NCBI GenBank assembly: GCA_025457685.1
Contig: JALOTV010000002.1
Span: forward strand, 1 to 34,476
From: Opitutaceae bacterium
Lineage (GTDB): Bacteria; Verrucomicrobiota; Verrucomicrobiia; Opitutales; Opitutaceae
Length of the DNA: 34,476 bases
Reading direction: 5' to 3'
Shown here piece after piece: positions 20,667-29,122 of the stretch. The first letter of the stretch is position 1. The number at the start of each line of letters is the position of its first letter. A program made the position numbers and the translations under genes. The notes under the pieces are model-generated. The model worked only from the letters and a program-made list of their open reading frames with translations, was not told the origin of the DNA and ran no database searches.

Positions 20667-22238
20667 ATGAAACCCACGTTACCCCGCTGTTTGACCCTGC
20701 TCGTTCATCTCTTGCTCCCGCTGTTTGCCGAAGCCGCGGTCACGCCCGTGCCCACCGAGATCATCCCCGAACCGGCCGCCGGCGCCAAACCGCGCAACGT
20801 CGTTTTCATCCTCTCCGACGACCATCGCTACGACGCCATGAGCTTCATGGGCCATCCGCTGGCCCAGACCCCCCACCTCGACCGGCTCGCGCGCGAAGGC
20901 GCCCACCTCAAGAACGCGATGGTCACCACCGCGCTTTGCTCGCCCAGCCGCGCATCCATCCTCACCGGACTCTACACCTTCCGTCACCGCGTCGTGGACA
21001 ACCAACACCCCATCCCGCCCGGCACGATTTATTTCCCTCAATACCTGCAAAAATCCGGCTACGCGACCGCCTTCATCGGCAAATGGCACATGGGCGAGGA
21101 AGGCGACGACCCGCAGCCCGGCTTCGATCACTGGGTGAGCTTTCGCGGCCAGGGCGAGTATTACGTGCCCGGCGAAAATCTTAAGCTCAACGTGGACGGC
21201 AAGCGCGTGCCGCAACAGGGCTACATCACCGACGAACTCACCGATTACGCCGTGGATTGGCTGAAACAGCAGCGTCCCGCCGAGCGCCCCTTTTTCCTCT
21301 ACCTGTCGCACAAGGCCGTCCACGCGGAGTTTATCCCCGCCCCCCGCCACGCCGGGCAGATGGCCGGAAAAAACTGGCTCCGCCCACCCTCCTTCGCGCC
21401 TTCGGAAGAGTCCCTGCAAAACCAGCCGCGCTGGCTGCGCGACCAGCGCAACAGCTGGCACGGCGTCGATTTTCCCTACCACAGCGATATCGACATCGAC
21501 GCCTACTACCGCGCCTACGGCGAGACACTCTCCGCCGTCGATGACAGCGTCGGTCGCGTGCTCCGCCAACTCGAAGAGATGGGCGTCCTCGACGACACCC
21601 TCGTCGTCTACATGGGCGACAACGGATTCATGTTCGGCGAACACGGCCTGATCGACAAACGCGTGGCCTACGAGGCCTCCATTCGCGTGCCCATGCTCAT
21701 GCGCTGCCCCTCGCTTTTCCCCGGTGGCACCGTGGTAGAGCAAGTCGTGGCCAATATCGACATCGCGCCGACGGTCATGGACGCCATGGGGCTAAGAGCG
21801 CCCGCCCACTTCGATGGCCGCACTCTGCTCCCCCTTCTCCGGGGCGACTCCAGCCCGTGGCGCGACTACTTCCTCTACGCCTACTACTGGGAACAAAACT
21901 ATCCCATGACCCCCACCACGTTCGCCCTGCGCGGCGATCGTTACAAATACATCACCTACCACGGCATCTGGGACATCGACGAACTCTACGACATCCAGGC
22001 CGACCCGCATGAGATGCGCAACCTGAGCAATGATCCGGCCCTCGCCGGGGTGAAAAAAGAAATGGCCGCGAAACTCTACTCCATGATGAAGGAAACCGGG
22101 GGCCTGCAAATCCCCCTCAATCCTCCCGCCGGCTTCATCGACAACCTGCGCTACGGACCAAGAGGGGGACGACAAGCCGCGGATTTCCCCGCTTCCATGG
22201 TCGTTGACGAACCCATCAGGTCCAAAAGCAAGCATTAG
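20667..22238 (+). CDS. Sulfatase (arylsulfatase-type, formylglycine-dependent), secreted
   Basis: NVVFILSDDHRYDAMSFMGHP...; CSPSRASILTG formylglycine signature; GKWHMG; signal-peptide-like N-term MKPTLPRCLTLLVHLLLPLFAEA. Alternative in-frame ATG at 20646. Confidence 0.95.
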   Translation: MKPTLPRCLTLLVHLLLPLFAEAAVTPVPTEIIPEPAAGAKPRNVVFILSDDHRYDAMSFMGHPLAQTPHLDRLAREGAHLKNAMVTTALCSPSRASILTGLYTFRHRVVDNQHPIPPGTIYFPQYLQKSGYATAFIGKWHMGEEGDDPQPGFDHWVSFRGQGEYYVPGENLKLNVDGKRVPQQGYITDELTDYAVDWLKQQRPAERPFFLYLSHKAVHAEFIPAPRHAGQMAGKNWLRPPSFAPSEESLQNQPRWLRDQRNSWHGVDFPYHSDIDIDAYYRAYGETLSAVDDSVGRVLRQLEEMGVLDDTLVVYMGDNGFMFGEHGLIDKRVAYEASIRVPMLMRCPSLFPGGTVVEQVVANIDIAPTVMDAMGLRAPAHFDGRTLLPLLRGDSSPWRDYFLYAYYWEQNYPMTPTTFALRGDRYKYITYHGIWDIDELYDIQADPHEMRNLSNDPALAGVKKEMAAKLYSMMKETGGLQIPLNPPAGFIDNLRYGPRGGRQAADFPASMVVDEPIRSKSKH

Positions 22239-22277
22239 GCTATTCACCGCGTCCCGAACGCAGTCCCAGGTCAAAAC

Positions 22278-22480
22278 GACTTTTTAAGTCACGCACTGGC
22301 GGCGCCAAACACGCGCCGATAAGTCCGTTTTCACCTAGCGAAAAGCCCAGGCTGTATTCGCAAGACGACTACAGCTGGGGCCTTCGCCTTGGGTGATACT
22401 ACTCAAGTAAATCGGGGGTTTACCCGTTGTGTTCCGATTTGGTGACGACATAGGTTTGAATTAGGTCTTTTCATTCAAAA
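22278..22480 (+). promoter_or_regulatory. Leader region with four successive inverted repeats upstream of the Fur-like gene
   Basis: GACTT-ttt-AAGTC (22278-22290); CCCAgGCTGTA-N-TACAGCTGGG (22346-22379, one bulge); AAATCGG-N18-CCGATTT (22409-22440); AGGTTTGAAT-N-ATTCAAAACCT (about 22452-22483). Read by eye; no fold calculated. Confidence 0.45.
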
Positions 22481-22488
22481 CCTCTCAA

Positions 22489-23028
22489 ATGATCGCCTCC
22501 ACTCAGACTAACCACCCGCTGCACTCGTCCGTGCCGGCAGACGACCCGCAAAGTCGCCTCAATGCCGCGTGCGCCCGCCTGCGCGAAGCCGGCCTGCGCA
22601 TCACCCAGCCGCGCATCGCCATCATCACCGCGCTGCTCAAACAGGCTCAACCTGTTAGCATTGAACAGATTCACGAGGAACTCGATAAACAGTCGTGCGA
22701 TCTGGTGACCGTCTACCGGTGCTTGGCTGCGTTTGAGGAAATCGGGCTCGTCCGCCGCTCGTTCTTTCACAACGGCACCAGCCTTTATCAGCTAAGTGAC
22801 GGCCGCAGCGTCGCCTACCACATCATTTCCAAGGACACCCAAGAGATCCGTAATCTCGACGAGGCCACCAGCGCCCGCCTCGCCGAGGCAATCGCCCAAG
22901 TCGAGACCGAGCTCAAGGCCGCCGGCTATCGCAACGTCAGCCACGTGCTTGAGTTTTTCGCCAACCCTCCCGTGACCAGCCCCGTCCGTGAAGGTCTTGG
23001 CCAAAAGAAACTCGTCGCTGCCATCTAA
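22489..23028 (+). CDS. Fur family transcriptional regulator (metal ligands degenerate)
   Basis: 179 aa; winged helix LREAGLRITQPRIAIITALLKQAQPVSIEQIHEELDKQSCDLVTVYRCLAAFEEIGLVRRSFFHNGTSLYQL is clearly Fur-like; dimerisation part SVAYHIISKDTQEIRNLDEATSARLAEAIAQVETELKAAGYRNVSHVLEFF lacks HHxH and CxxC. Confidence 0.88.
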   Translation: MIASTQTNHPLHSSVPADDPQSRLNAACARLREAGLRITQPRIAIITALLKQAQPVSIEQIHEELDKQSCDLVTVYRCLAAFEEIGLVRRSFFHNGTSLYQLSDGRSVAYHIISKDTQEIRNLDEATSARLAEAIAQVETELKAAGYRNVSHVLEFFANPPVTSPVREGLGQKKLVAAI

Positions 23029-23062
23029 TAAGGCCCAACGGAGTCCAAATCTCATTCCGATC

Positions 23063-23090
23063 GCCGCCCGTTTACCCCGGGCGGCTTTTT
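23063..23090 (+). terminator. Rho-independent terminator of the Fur-like gene
   Basis: GCCGCCCG-tttaccc-CGGGCGGC followed by TTTTTG. Confidence 0.9.
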
Positions 23091-23307
23091 GTTGCCCGCG
23101 CCAGCAGCGTGGATCGTGGGCACACAAGCCAATCGCTCGGCTAAAAAATCCAGCGACTTCGACAACCTTAACCTGCGCAAGGCGACACGCGAAAACCCAA
23201 ACACTCCGCCGCGGAGGGTATATGCCCCAGACACCTGTTGTGCAGCGATCGCCGCATTCTTCTCCACCTTCGCGGGCCAGGCGTGGCGCGACAAGTAGCC
23301 AAAGACC

Positions 23308-23333
23308 GGCTCGGGGCTTTGTCGCCCCGAGCC
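23308..23333 (-). terminator. Terminator-like hairpin downstream of the basic-tail protein
   Basis: Perfect 10-bp stem GGCTCGGGGC-TTTGTC-GCCCCGAGCC just past the minus-strand stop at 23359; weak U-tract (GGTCTTTGG). Confidence 0.6.
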
Positions 23334-23358
23334 GCAAAACATCCAATCCTTCCGCGAA

Positions 23359-23853
23359 TCAGAAGCTCGGGGAGAGCACCACGCTTGCCCCGGGCAAGAC
23401 GGTGTAGTCGTCGCCCGCGCACCAGGTTTCGTCGTTGATCAGGAATTTGCACACGATCGGCTGGCTGCCGGAGGGCAGGGTGATCGACCAGCGATCGTCC
23501 GCGCTGCACTCCAGAGGCAGACCCTTCTCCCAGCTCAGGCCCGCGCCCTCACCCCGCAGAGTCAGGTGATTGCCAAAACCCACGTCGATCGCCGCCACGA
23601 TCGTCGTGGCCGGCAATGCTACCTGAGCCGAAACCTTCGCCGGCGCCTTGGCCTTGGTGGGCTTGGTGGCTTTCACCGCACCGACCTTCGCGACGGCCAC
23701 CTTGGCCGCAGGCTTGACCGCTTTGGCCGATGCGGCGGGAGCGGTCGCCTTCTTCACGGGCGCGGCGGGCTTCTTCGCGACCGGCTTGGCGGCGGCGGCG
23801 GGCTTGGCGGCGGACGATTTGGTGACGGCAGGTTTGGCTGTGGTTTTCTTCAT
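23359..23853 (-). CDS. Lysine/alanine/proline-rich histone H1-like tail fused to a small C-terminal beta domain (possible CBM48/CBM20-like fold)
   Basis: 164 aa; MKKTTAKPAVTKSSAAKPAAAAKPVAKKPAAPVKKATAPAAS...KATKPTKAKAPAKVSAQ then AAIDVGFGNHLTLRGEGAGLSWEKGLPLECSADDRWSITLPSGSQPIVCKFLINDETWCAGDDYTVLPGASVVLSPSF. Confidence 0.8.
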   Translation of the reverse strand: MKKTTAKPAVTKSSAAKPAAAAKPVAKKPAAPVKKATAPAASAKAVKPAAKVAVAKVGAVKATKPTKAKAPAKVSAQVALPATTIVAAIDVGFGNHLTLRGEGAGLSWEKGLPLECSADDRWSITLPSGSQPIVCKFLINDETWCAGDDYTVLPGASVVLSPSF

Positions 23854-24086
23854 GGTTAAAAACTTGGATCGTGAGCGCGGTAAAGTGCCACGACGGCTGC
23901 GAGCTTAGGCCCGCAACCGACAACTCAATAGCAAATCGCGAACCAACTTACCGCGCGCCCTGTTTTTACCCGCCCGTCGCTTTGCGGTCAGGCACCGCGC
24001 CGTGTTGTGGGTCCTCACGGTTCGCAGAAATAAAACGCCGCCAAACCCGGTGCCGTTCAACCAACGGCTTGGAAAAACTTCCGGCT

Positions 24087-24162
24087 TGGTGGAGCGGATG
24101 GGAATCAAACCCACGACCTCCTCATTGCGAACGAGGCGCTCTATCAACTGAGCTACCGCCCC
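24087..24162 (-). tRNA. tRNA-Ala (anticodon CGC), CCA encoded
   Basis: Minus strand GGGGCGG TA GCTC AGTTGATA GAGC G CCTCG TTCGCAA TGAGG AGGTC GTGGG TTTGATT CCCAT CCGCTCC ACCA; G3:U70 pair diagnostic for alanine. Confidence 0.95.
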
Positions 24163-24323
24163 AAGCCGAAGAAGCTCATGTATGCGACGGCCTCCATCGC
24201 CGAGTAAACACCAATCTTGCGCACATCCTTCGTGATTCCTTCACACGGCGTGCCACCTCTGCCGCTTGCATGGCAAAATATGCGGAGCCACCGCGTTGCC
24301 ACGGCGCTAGACTCGACGCGCTG

Positions 24324-25562
24324 ATGAAAACTCCCGCCCATCGCCGCCTGCGCCTCGCGCTCCTCGCCCTCGCCGTTACCCTGCCCCTGAACGCCGCCGA
24401 ACCCGACGCCGCCACCGCCGCACGGCGCGACTTGCTTGATCTGCTGGAACGCAAGGGCGTTCTCACCGCCGAGGAGGCCGCCGGCCTGGCCACTCCCGCC
24501 CCGCCGCCCGCCGTGTTCCCGCTCGGCAAGAACGTCTCCAAACTTAGCATCGGCGGGCGCATCCAGGTCCAGTTCGCCTCCCTCTCCGGCGAGGTCGACT
24601 CGGCCGACGACCCCGCCACCCAGACCCATTTTCTCCTCCGCCGGGTTTACCTCAGCACACGCGCCGAGCTCGGCCCCGACTGGCGGGTCAACGTCACCTA
24701 TAATTTCGCCAACAGCCTGTTCGACGTCGCCGCCGTGCAATGGCTCCGCCCCGACTACAGCGTCGATATCGGCTACCGCCCGGTGAACTTCGGCCGCGAG
24801 CAACGCATCTCCAGCGGTGCCCTCAAAGCCATCGAACGCTCCACCGCCACGCGCTACTTTGTGGAGAGCAACAACGGCAACCGTCTCGGCGCCGGCAACT
24901 ACCACGTGGGCGTCTTTGCCGAGGGCAAGACCGAGCGCGCCTACTGGAGCGCCGCCGTGACCAATCCCGAACAACCCGCCACCCTCGCCGCCGCGGCCGC
25001 CACGGGAAGCGGAGCCAACAACCGTCTCGCCGCCTGGATCGAGGGCGGCCTGCTCCGTTCCACCGACCGCTCGTCCCTGCGACTGGGCACCGGCGCGGGT
25101 TGGTTGCCCGAACAGGGCGGCCGCACCCCGGGCACCGGCGAGGATCTCTTCGTCGGCAACGTCCACCTCGACTACGCGGCGGGCGCCTTCGCCCTGCTCG
25201 CCGAGGTCTTCGGCTCCCATCACCCCGGCGGGGCCGTGGACGGCTCAGACACCCGCGCCCTCGGCGCCTTCGTCCAGCCGTCCTGGCGCTTCGACAAACG
25301 TTTCGAGGGCGTATTCCGTATCGGATACTTGGATACGGATGGACGCGGCATGCGCATGGCGGACGGCATACCCGGCGCCCCCGTCCTGCCCGCCACCGAC
25401 CGGCTCTGGGACGGCTACCTCGGCGCCACCTGGTATATCCAGGGCAACGATCTCAAGTTCCAGGCCGGCCTCATCTACGCCCGTGGCGAAGACGCGCCCG
25501 ACGGAAGCGAGGCCGAGACCGAGACCGTCGGCCTGCGTTCCCAGTTTCAGGTGAATTTCTAA
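24324..25562 (+). CDS. Porin, phosphate-selective OprO/OprP-like
   Basis: 412 aa from ATG 24324; signal peptide MKTPAHRRLRLALLALAVTLPLNAAE; KLSIGGRIQVQFASLSGEVD...FLLRRVYLSTRAELGPDWRVNVTYNFANSLFDVAAVQWL...GYRPVNFGREQ; C-term FQVNF. Track start 23871 would read across the opposite-strand tRNA-Ala. Confidence 0.85.
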   Translation: MKTPAHRRLRLALLALAVTLPLNAAEPDAATAARRDLLDLLERKGVLTAEEAAGLATPAPPPAVFPLGKNVSKLSIGGRIQVQFASLSGEVDSADDPATQTHFLLRRVYLSTRAELGPDWRVNVTYNFANSLFDVAAVQWLRPDYSVDIGYRPVNFGREQRISSGALKAIERSTATRYFVESNNGNRLGAGNYHVGVFAEGKTERAYWSAAVTNPEQPATLAAAAATGSGANNRLAAWIEGGLLRSTDRSSLRLGTGAGWLPEQGGRTPGTGEDLFVGNVHLDYAAGAFALLAEVFGSHHPGGAVDGSDTRALGAFVQPSWRFDKRFEGVFRIGYLDTDGRGMRMADGIPGAPVLPATDRLWDGYLGATWYIQGNDLKFQAGLIYARGEDAPDGSEAETETVGLRSQFQVNF

Positions 25563-25623
25563 GTTACCGGCTCGGCTCGGTCGGGCCCATACCTTTCGCT
25601 GCATCCTCTCCCCTAGTCTCCTC

Positions 25624-27021
25624 ATGCGCCGCACCCTCGTCCTGATCGCAGGTCTTCTCCTTCTCGCGCTTCCCTCGTTTCTGCCCCTCGAAGGCCTCTC
25701 CGCCGCGGGCGCCATCACCTTGGGCATATTTCTTTGCGCCGGGCTTTTCTGGGTCTTCGAGCCCATTCCCATCTATGCCACGTCGCTGCTCGTGATCGGC
25801 GCCCAGCTGCTTTTTCTCAGCAAGTCCTCGCCGCTCGTCGTCGCCCGCGCCTTCCCCTTCCCGACCGCCGAGGCCACGTCGCCGGACAAGTTCATGGCCA
25901 CCCTCGCCCATCCGATCCTGATCCTTTTCCTGGGTGGTTTCATGCTGGCGGAGGCCGCCTCGAAATACTCACTCGAAAAAAGCCTCACCCGCCTCGTCGT
26001 CGCCCCCTTTGGCAACCAATCGGGACGCGTGCTCTTCGGCCTCATGTTCGCCACCGCGCTGCTCTCCGCGTTCATGAGCAACACCGCCACCACCGCGATG
26101 ATGATCACCGTCATCTCGCCCATCATCGCCACCCTTCCGCCCGGTGACCGCTTCCGCACCGCCCTGGCCCTCGCCATCCCCACCGCCGCCAATCTGGGCG
26201 GCATGGCCACCCCCATCGGCACCCCGCCCAACGCGCTCGCCCTCGGCGCGCTTTCCAGCGCCGGCTACTCCGTCTCCTTTTCATCGTGGATGCTCCTCGC
26301 CGCCCCGCTCGTCGTCGCCTCCCTCGCCATCGGCTGGTGGCTGCTGATGAAACTCTTCCCGCCCTCCGCCCCCACCCTCGCGCTTAAACTCGACGGCGGC
26401 TTCGACCGCAGCCGTCCCGCGATTTTGCTCTACATCGTGGGCGGCGTTACCGTCGCCCTTTGGCTGACCGAGGCCCTGCACGGCGTCCCCAGCACCCTCA
26501 CCGCGTTCATCCCCATCGCCCTGCTGCCGGCCCTGGGCGTCATCGGGAAAAAGGAGATCCGCAGTCTCTCGTGGGAAGTCCTCTGGCTGGTCGGCGGCGG
26601 TATCTCGCTGGGCAATTCGCTCAAGGATACCGGCCTCGCCACCTGGATGATCAACCTCATCGAATGGCAGTCCCTCGGTCCCGTCGCCGTGCTCGCGGGC
26701 TTCGTCGTCGTGAGTATCACCCTCGCCAACTTCCTTTCCCACACCGTCACCACCGCGCTCCTTGTGCCCATCGCCATCAGCCTGGGCACCTCCGGCGCCC
26801 TAGGCGCGGGCGCATCCATGGTGTTTATCGCCATCGCCATCGCCCTCGCCTCCAGCTTCGGCATGTCGCTCCCCATCTCCACCCCGCCCAACGCCATCGC
26901 CATCGCCACCGGCTTGGTCACCACCCCGCAGATGGCTAGGGTAGGCGTGGTCATGGCCGTGGTCGGGCTCGTCCTCACCGCCGCCGCCGCCCTCTTCTTC
27001 TGGCCCCTGCTCCCCCTATGA
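25624..27021 (+). CDS. SLC13/DASS family anion (sulfate/dicarboxylate-type) permease
   Basis: 465 aa; SNTATTAMMITVISPIIATLP, NLGGMATPIGTPPNALALG, and second repeat NFLSHTVTTALLVPIA...SLPISTPPNAIAIATG. Confidence 0.92.
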   Translation: MRRTLVLIAGLLLLALPSFLPLEGLSAAGAITLGIFLCAGLFWVFEPIPIYATSLLVIGAQLLFLSKSSPLVVARAFPFPTAEATSPDKFMATLAHPILILFLGGFMLAEAASKYSLEKSLTRLVVAPFGNQSGRVLFGLMFATALLSAFMSNTATTAMMITVISPIIATLPPGDRFRTALALAIPTAANLGGMATPIGTPPNALALGALSSAGYSVSFSSWMLLAAPLVVASLAIGWWLLMKLFPPSAPTLALKLDGGFDRSRPAILLYIVGGVTVALWLTEALHGVPSTLTAFIPIALLPALGVIGKKEIRSLSWEVLWLVGGGISLGNSLKDTGLATWMINLIEWQSLGPVAVLAGFVVVSITLANFLSHTVTTALLVPIAISLGTSGALGAGASMVFIAIAIALASSFGMSLPISTPPNAIAIATGLVTTPQMARVGVVMAVVGLVLTAAAALFFWPLLPL

Positions 27022-27515
27022 AACCCACCCTCGTGCTCCTCTGTGTGGATGACGAACCCGGCGTGCTCGATGCCGTGGTGCGCGATCTGGCCCCGTTCGA
27101 AGACGCGTTTCGCGTCGAGACCGCCCTAGACGCCGCCGACGCCGCTCGTCTCGTCGCCAACCTGCCGGCGCGCGGCCTCACGCTCGCCCTCGCGCTTTGC
27201 GATCACCTCATGCCGGGCACCACCGGCACCGATTTTCTCATCGCCCTCAACAATTCCCCGACGACCCGCCATACGCGCAAGATCCTCCTCACCGCCCAGG
27301 CCGGCCACGAGGATACCATACGCGCCCTTAATCTCGGAGGACTCGATCACTACATCGCCAAGCCCTGGCAGCCGGACGTCCTCCGCAAAGTCGTCCTCGA
27401 TCAACTCACCTCCTACGTGATCGAACGCCAACTCGACCCGCTTCCCTACTTAAGCACGCTCGATACCACCCGCCTCGCCGAGGCCCTGCGCTCGCGCCAC
27501 CTCGCCGATACCTGA
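27018..27515 (+). CDS. Response regulator receiver protein (REC, no DNA-binding output)
   Basis: 165 aa; LLCVDDEPGVLDAVVRDL...LALCDHLMPGTTGTDFL...KILLTAQ...HYIAKPWQPDVL; ATGA overlap with the transporter stop. Confidence 0.92.
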   Translation: MKPTLVLLCVDDEPGVLDAVVRDLAPFEDAFRVETALDAADAARLVANLPARGLTLALALCDHLMPGTTGTDFLIALNNSPTTRHTRKILLTAQAGHEDTIRALNLGGLDHYIAKPWQPDVLRKVVLDQLTSYVIERQLDPLPYLSTLDTTRLAEALRSRHLADT

Positions 27516-27552
27516 TCCGACCGTCTACCCCCTCCCACCCGCTCCCAGACCG

Positions 27553-28962
27553 GTGTCCGCCGACTTACCGCCTATCCCACCCTCCGAGGATCTGGTCGCG
27601 CGCCTGCGCCACCTCGCCGAGACCGATCCCGCCCTCGGCATCCACCTTGTCGCCTACGAACCGGGCGAGGCCCTCCTCCGCGAGGGTGCGCCAAACGATC
27701 GCCTTTTCGTTCTGCTCCAGGGCGAGGTCACCCTGCTCAAAACCCCCGAAGACGGCTCCGATCCCATCCCCGTCTCCACCCAGGGCGCCGGCGATCTTCT
27801 CGGGGTAAATTCCGTCGCCACCCGCTCCCCGTCCTTCTCCACCGTGCGCGCGCGCACCCCCTTGCGATGCCTGCGGCTCGACGCCGCCGTGCTCGCCGCC
27901 CTCCCCGAAACCCACCCCGAGTTTCACCGCCTGCTCGAGCGCCTCATCACCGCCAACCTCGCCGACCGCTACCGCGGTTCCGTCCAGCTCCAGCTCCGCC
28001 TCGCCCGCGCCAACCAGGAGCTCACCCAGACCCGCAACCAACTCGTCCATCAGGAAAAGATGGCCGTCCTCGGCCAACTCGTCGCCGGTCTCGCCCACGA
28101 GCTCAACAACCCCGCCGCCGCCCTGCTCCGCCAGTGCGAGCACCAGGAAACCGCCCTCGCCTCCCTCCTCCCCGCCGAAGCCGATTCCCCCGAACGCACG
28201 CTCTGGCTCGCCGGTCGCCAACCCGTCCCCACCGGCTCCCAGGCCGCGCGCGACCAGTCCGCGAGACTCGAGGCCGCCCACCCCGACCTCCCCCGCGCCC
28301 TCCTCCGCCGCCTCGCCGCCGTGCCCGCCGCGCTCTGGCCCTTGCTGCTTCCGCCTGCCGGCGCCACCGCCCTCGACGACGACGCCACCCGACGGCTCGC
28401 CCTTTTCGAGTCTGCCCTCCTGCTCCACTCTCAGCGCGTCGCCACCGCCCAGATCAGCCACCTCGTCGCCGGTCTGAAAAACTACGCCCGCCCCGCCGGC
28501 GGCGCACCGGTTCCCGTCAACCTGCGCGAAAACATCGAGCAGGTCCTCGTCATCCTCAACCACACCCTTCGCGACACCCCGCTCGAGACCGACCTCGATC
28601 CCGATCTCGAGGTCCTCGGCCGCCCCGGAGACCTCAGCCAGGTGTGGACCAATCTCCTGCGCAACGCCCGCGAGGCCTCGGGCCCCGGCGTCCCCCTGCG
28701 CGTCTGCGCCCGCCGCGGCGCGCCCGGCGAGGCCGTCGTCAGCATCATCGACCGCGGCCCGGGCGTCCCGCCCGATCTTCGCGAACGTATCTTCGACCTG
28801 AACTACACTTCCAAGACCGGCCGGGAAAACTTCGGCCTCGGTCTCGGCCTCTCCATCTGCGTCGGCCTGGTCGCCGCCCACTCCGGCCGTATCGAGATAT
28901 CGGATACACCCGGCGGCGGCGCCACGTTTGCCGTCCGCCTCCCGCTCCGCGCCGGCGCCTAG
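27553..28962 (+). CDS. Cyclic nucleotide-binding (CNB) domain histidine kinase
   Basis: 469 aa, GTG start; CNB-like YEPGEALLREGAPNDRLFVLLQGEVTLLK; H-box GQLVAGLAHELNNPAAALLRQ; VWTNLLRNAREAS, IIDRGPGVPPDLRERIFDLNYTSKTGRENFGLGLGLSIC. Confidence 0.92.
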   Translation: MSADLPPIPPSEDLVARLRHLAETDPALGIHLVAYEPGEALLREGAPNDRLFVLLQGEVTLLKTPEDGSDPIPVSTQGAGDLLGVNSVATRSPSFSTVRARTPLRCLRLDAAVLAALPETHPEFHRLLERLITANLADRYRGSVQLQLRLARANQELTQTRNQLVHQEKMAVLGQLVAGLAHELNNPAAALLRQCEHQETALASLLPAEADSPERTLWLAGRQPVPTGSQAARDQSARLEAAHPDLPRALLRRLAAVPAALWPLLLPPAGATALDDDATRRLALFESALLLHSQRVATAQISHLVAGLKNYARPAGGAPVPVNLRENIEQVLVILNHTLRDTPLETDLDPDLEVLGRPGDLSQVWTNLLRNAREASGPGVPLRVCARRGAPGEAVVSIIDRGPGVPPDLRERIFDLNYTSKTGRENFGLGLGLSICVGLVAAHSGRIEISDTPGGGATFAVRLPLRAGA

Positions 28963-29122
28963 TCCGCTATCGGACGGCAACGGCCTCCTCCTCGCCCCGT
29001 GCGGCATCGTGTGCGCGAGCCCCGCTAAGTGAACACACCCCGGCGCACGCAGGAAATAAACCAACGCGCACGCATCATCGCGCGCGCCCTCCGCCGCGAT
29101 CCGGCGCGGAGCGCGCCTCGCC

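Noticed and set aside
23871-24323. N-terminal extension of the porin ORF
   Set aside because: Reads across the opposite-strand tRNA-Ala and lacks signal-peptide logic; ATG 24324 with a signal peptide is preferred.
29103-29117. GGCGCG-GAG-CGCGCC hairpin after the LysR stop
   Set aside because: Stable but short loop with no T-tract; not enough to call a terminator.
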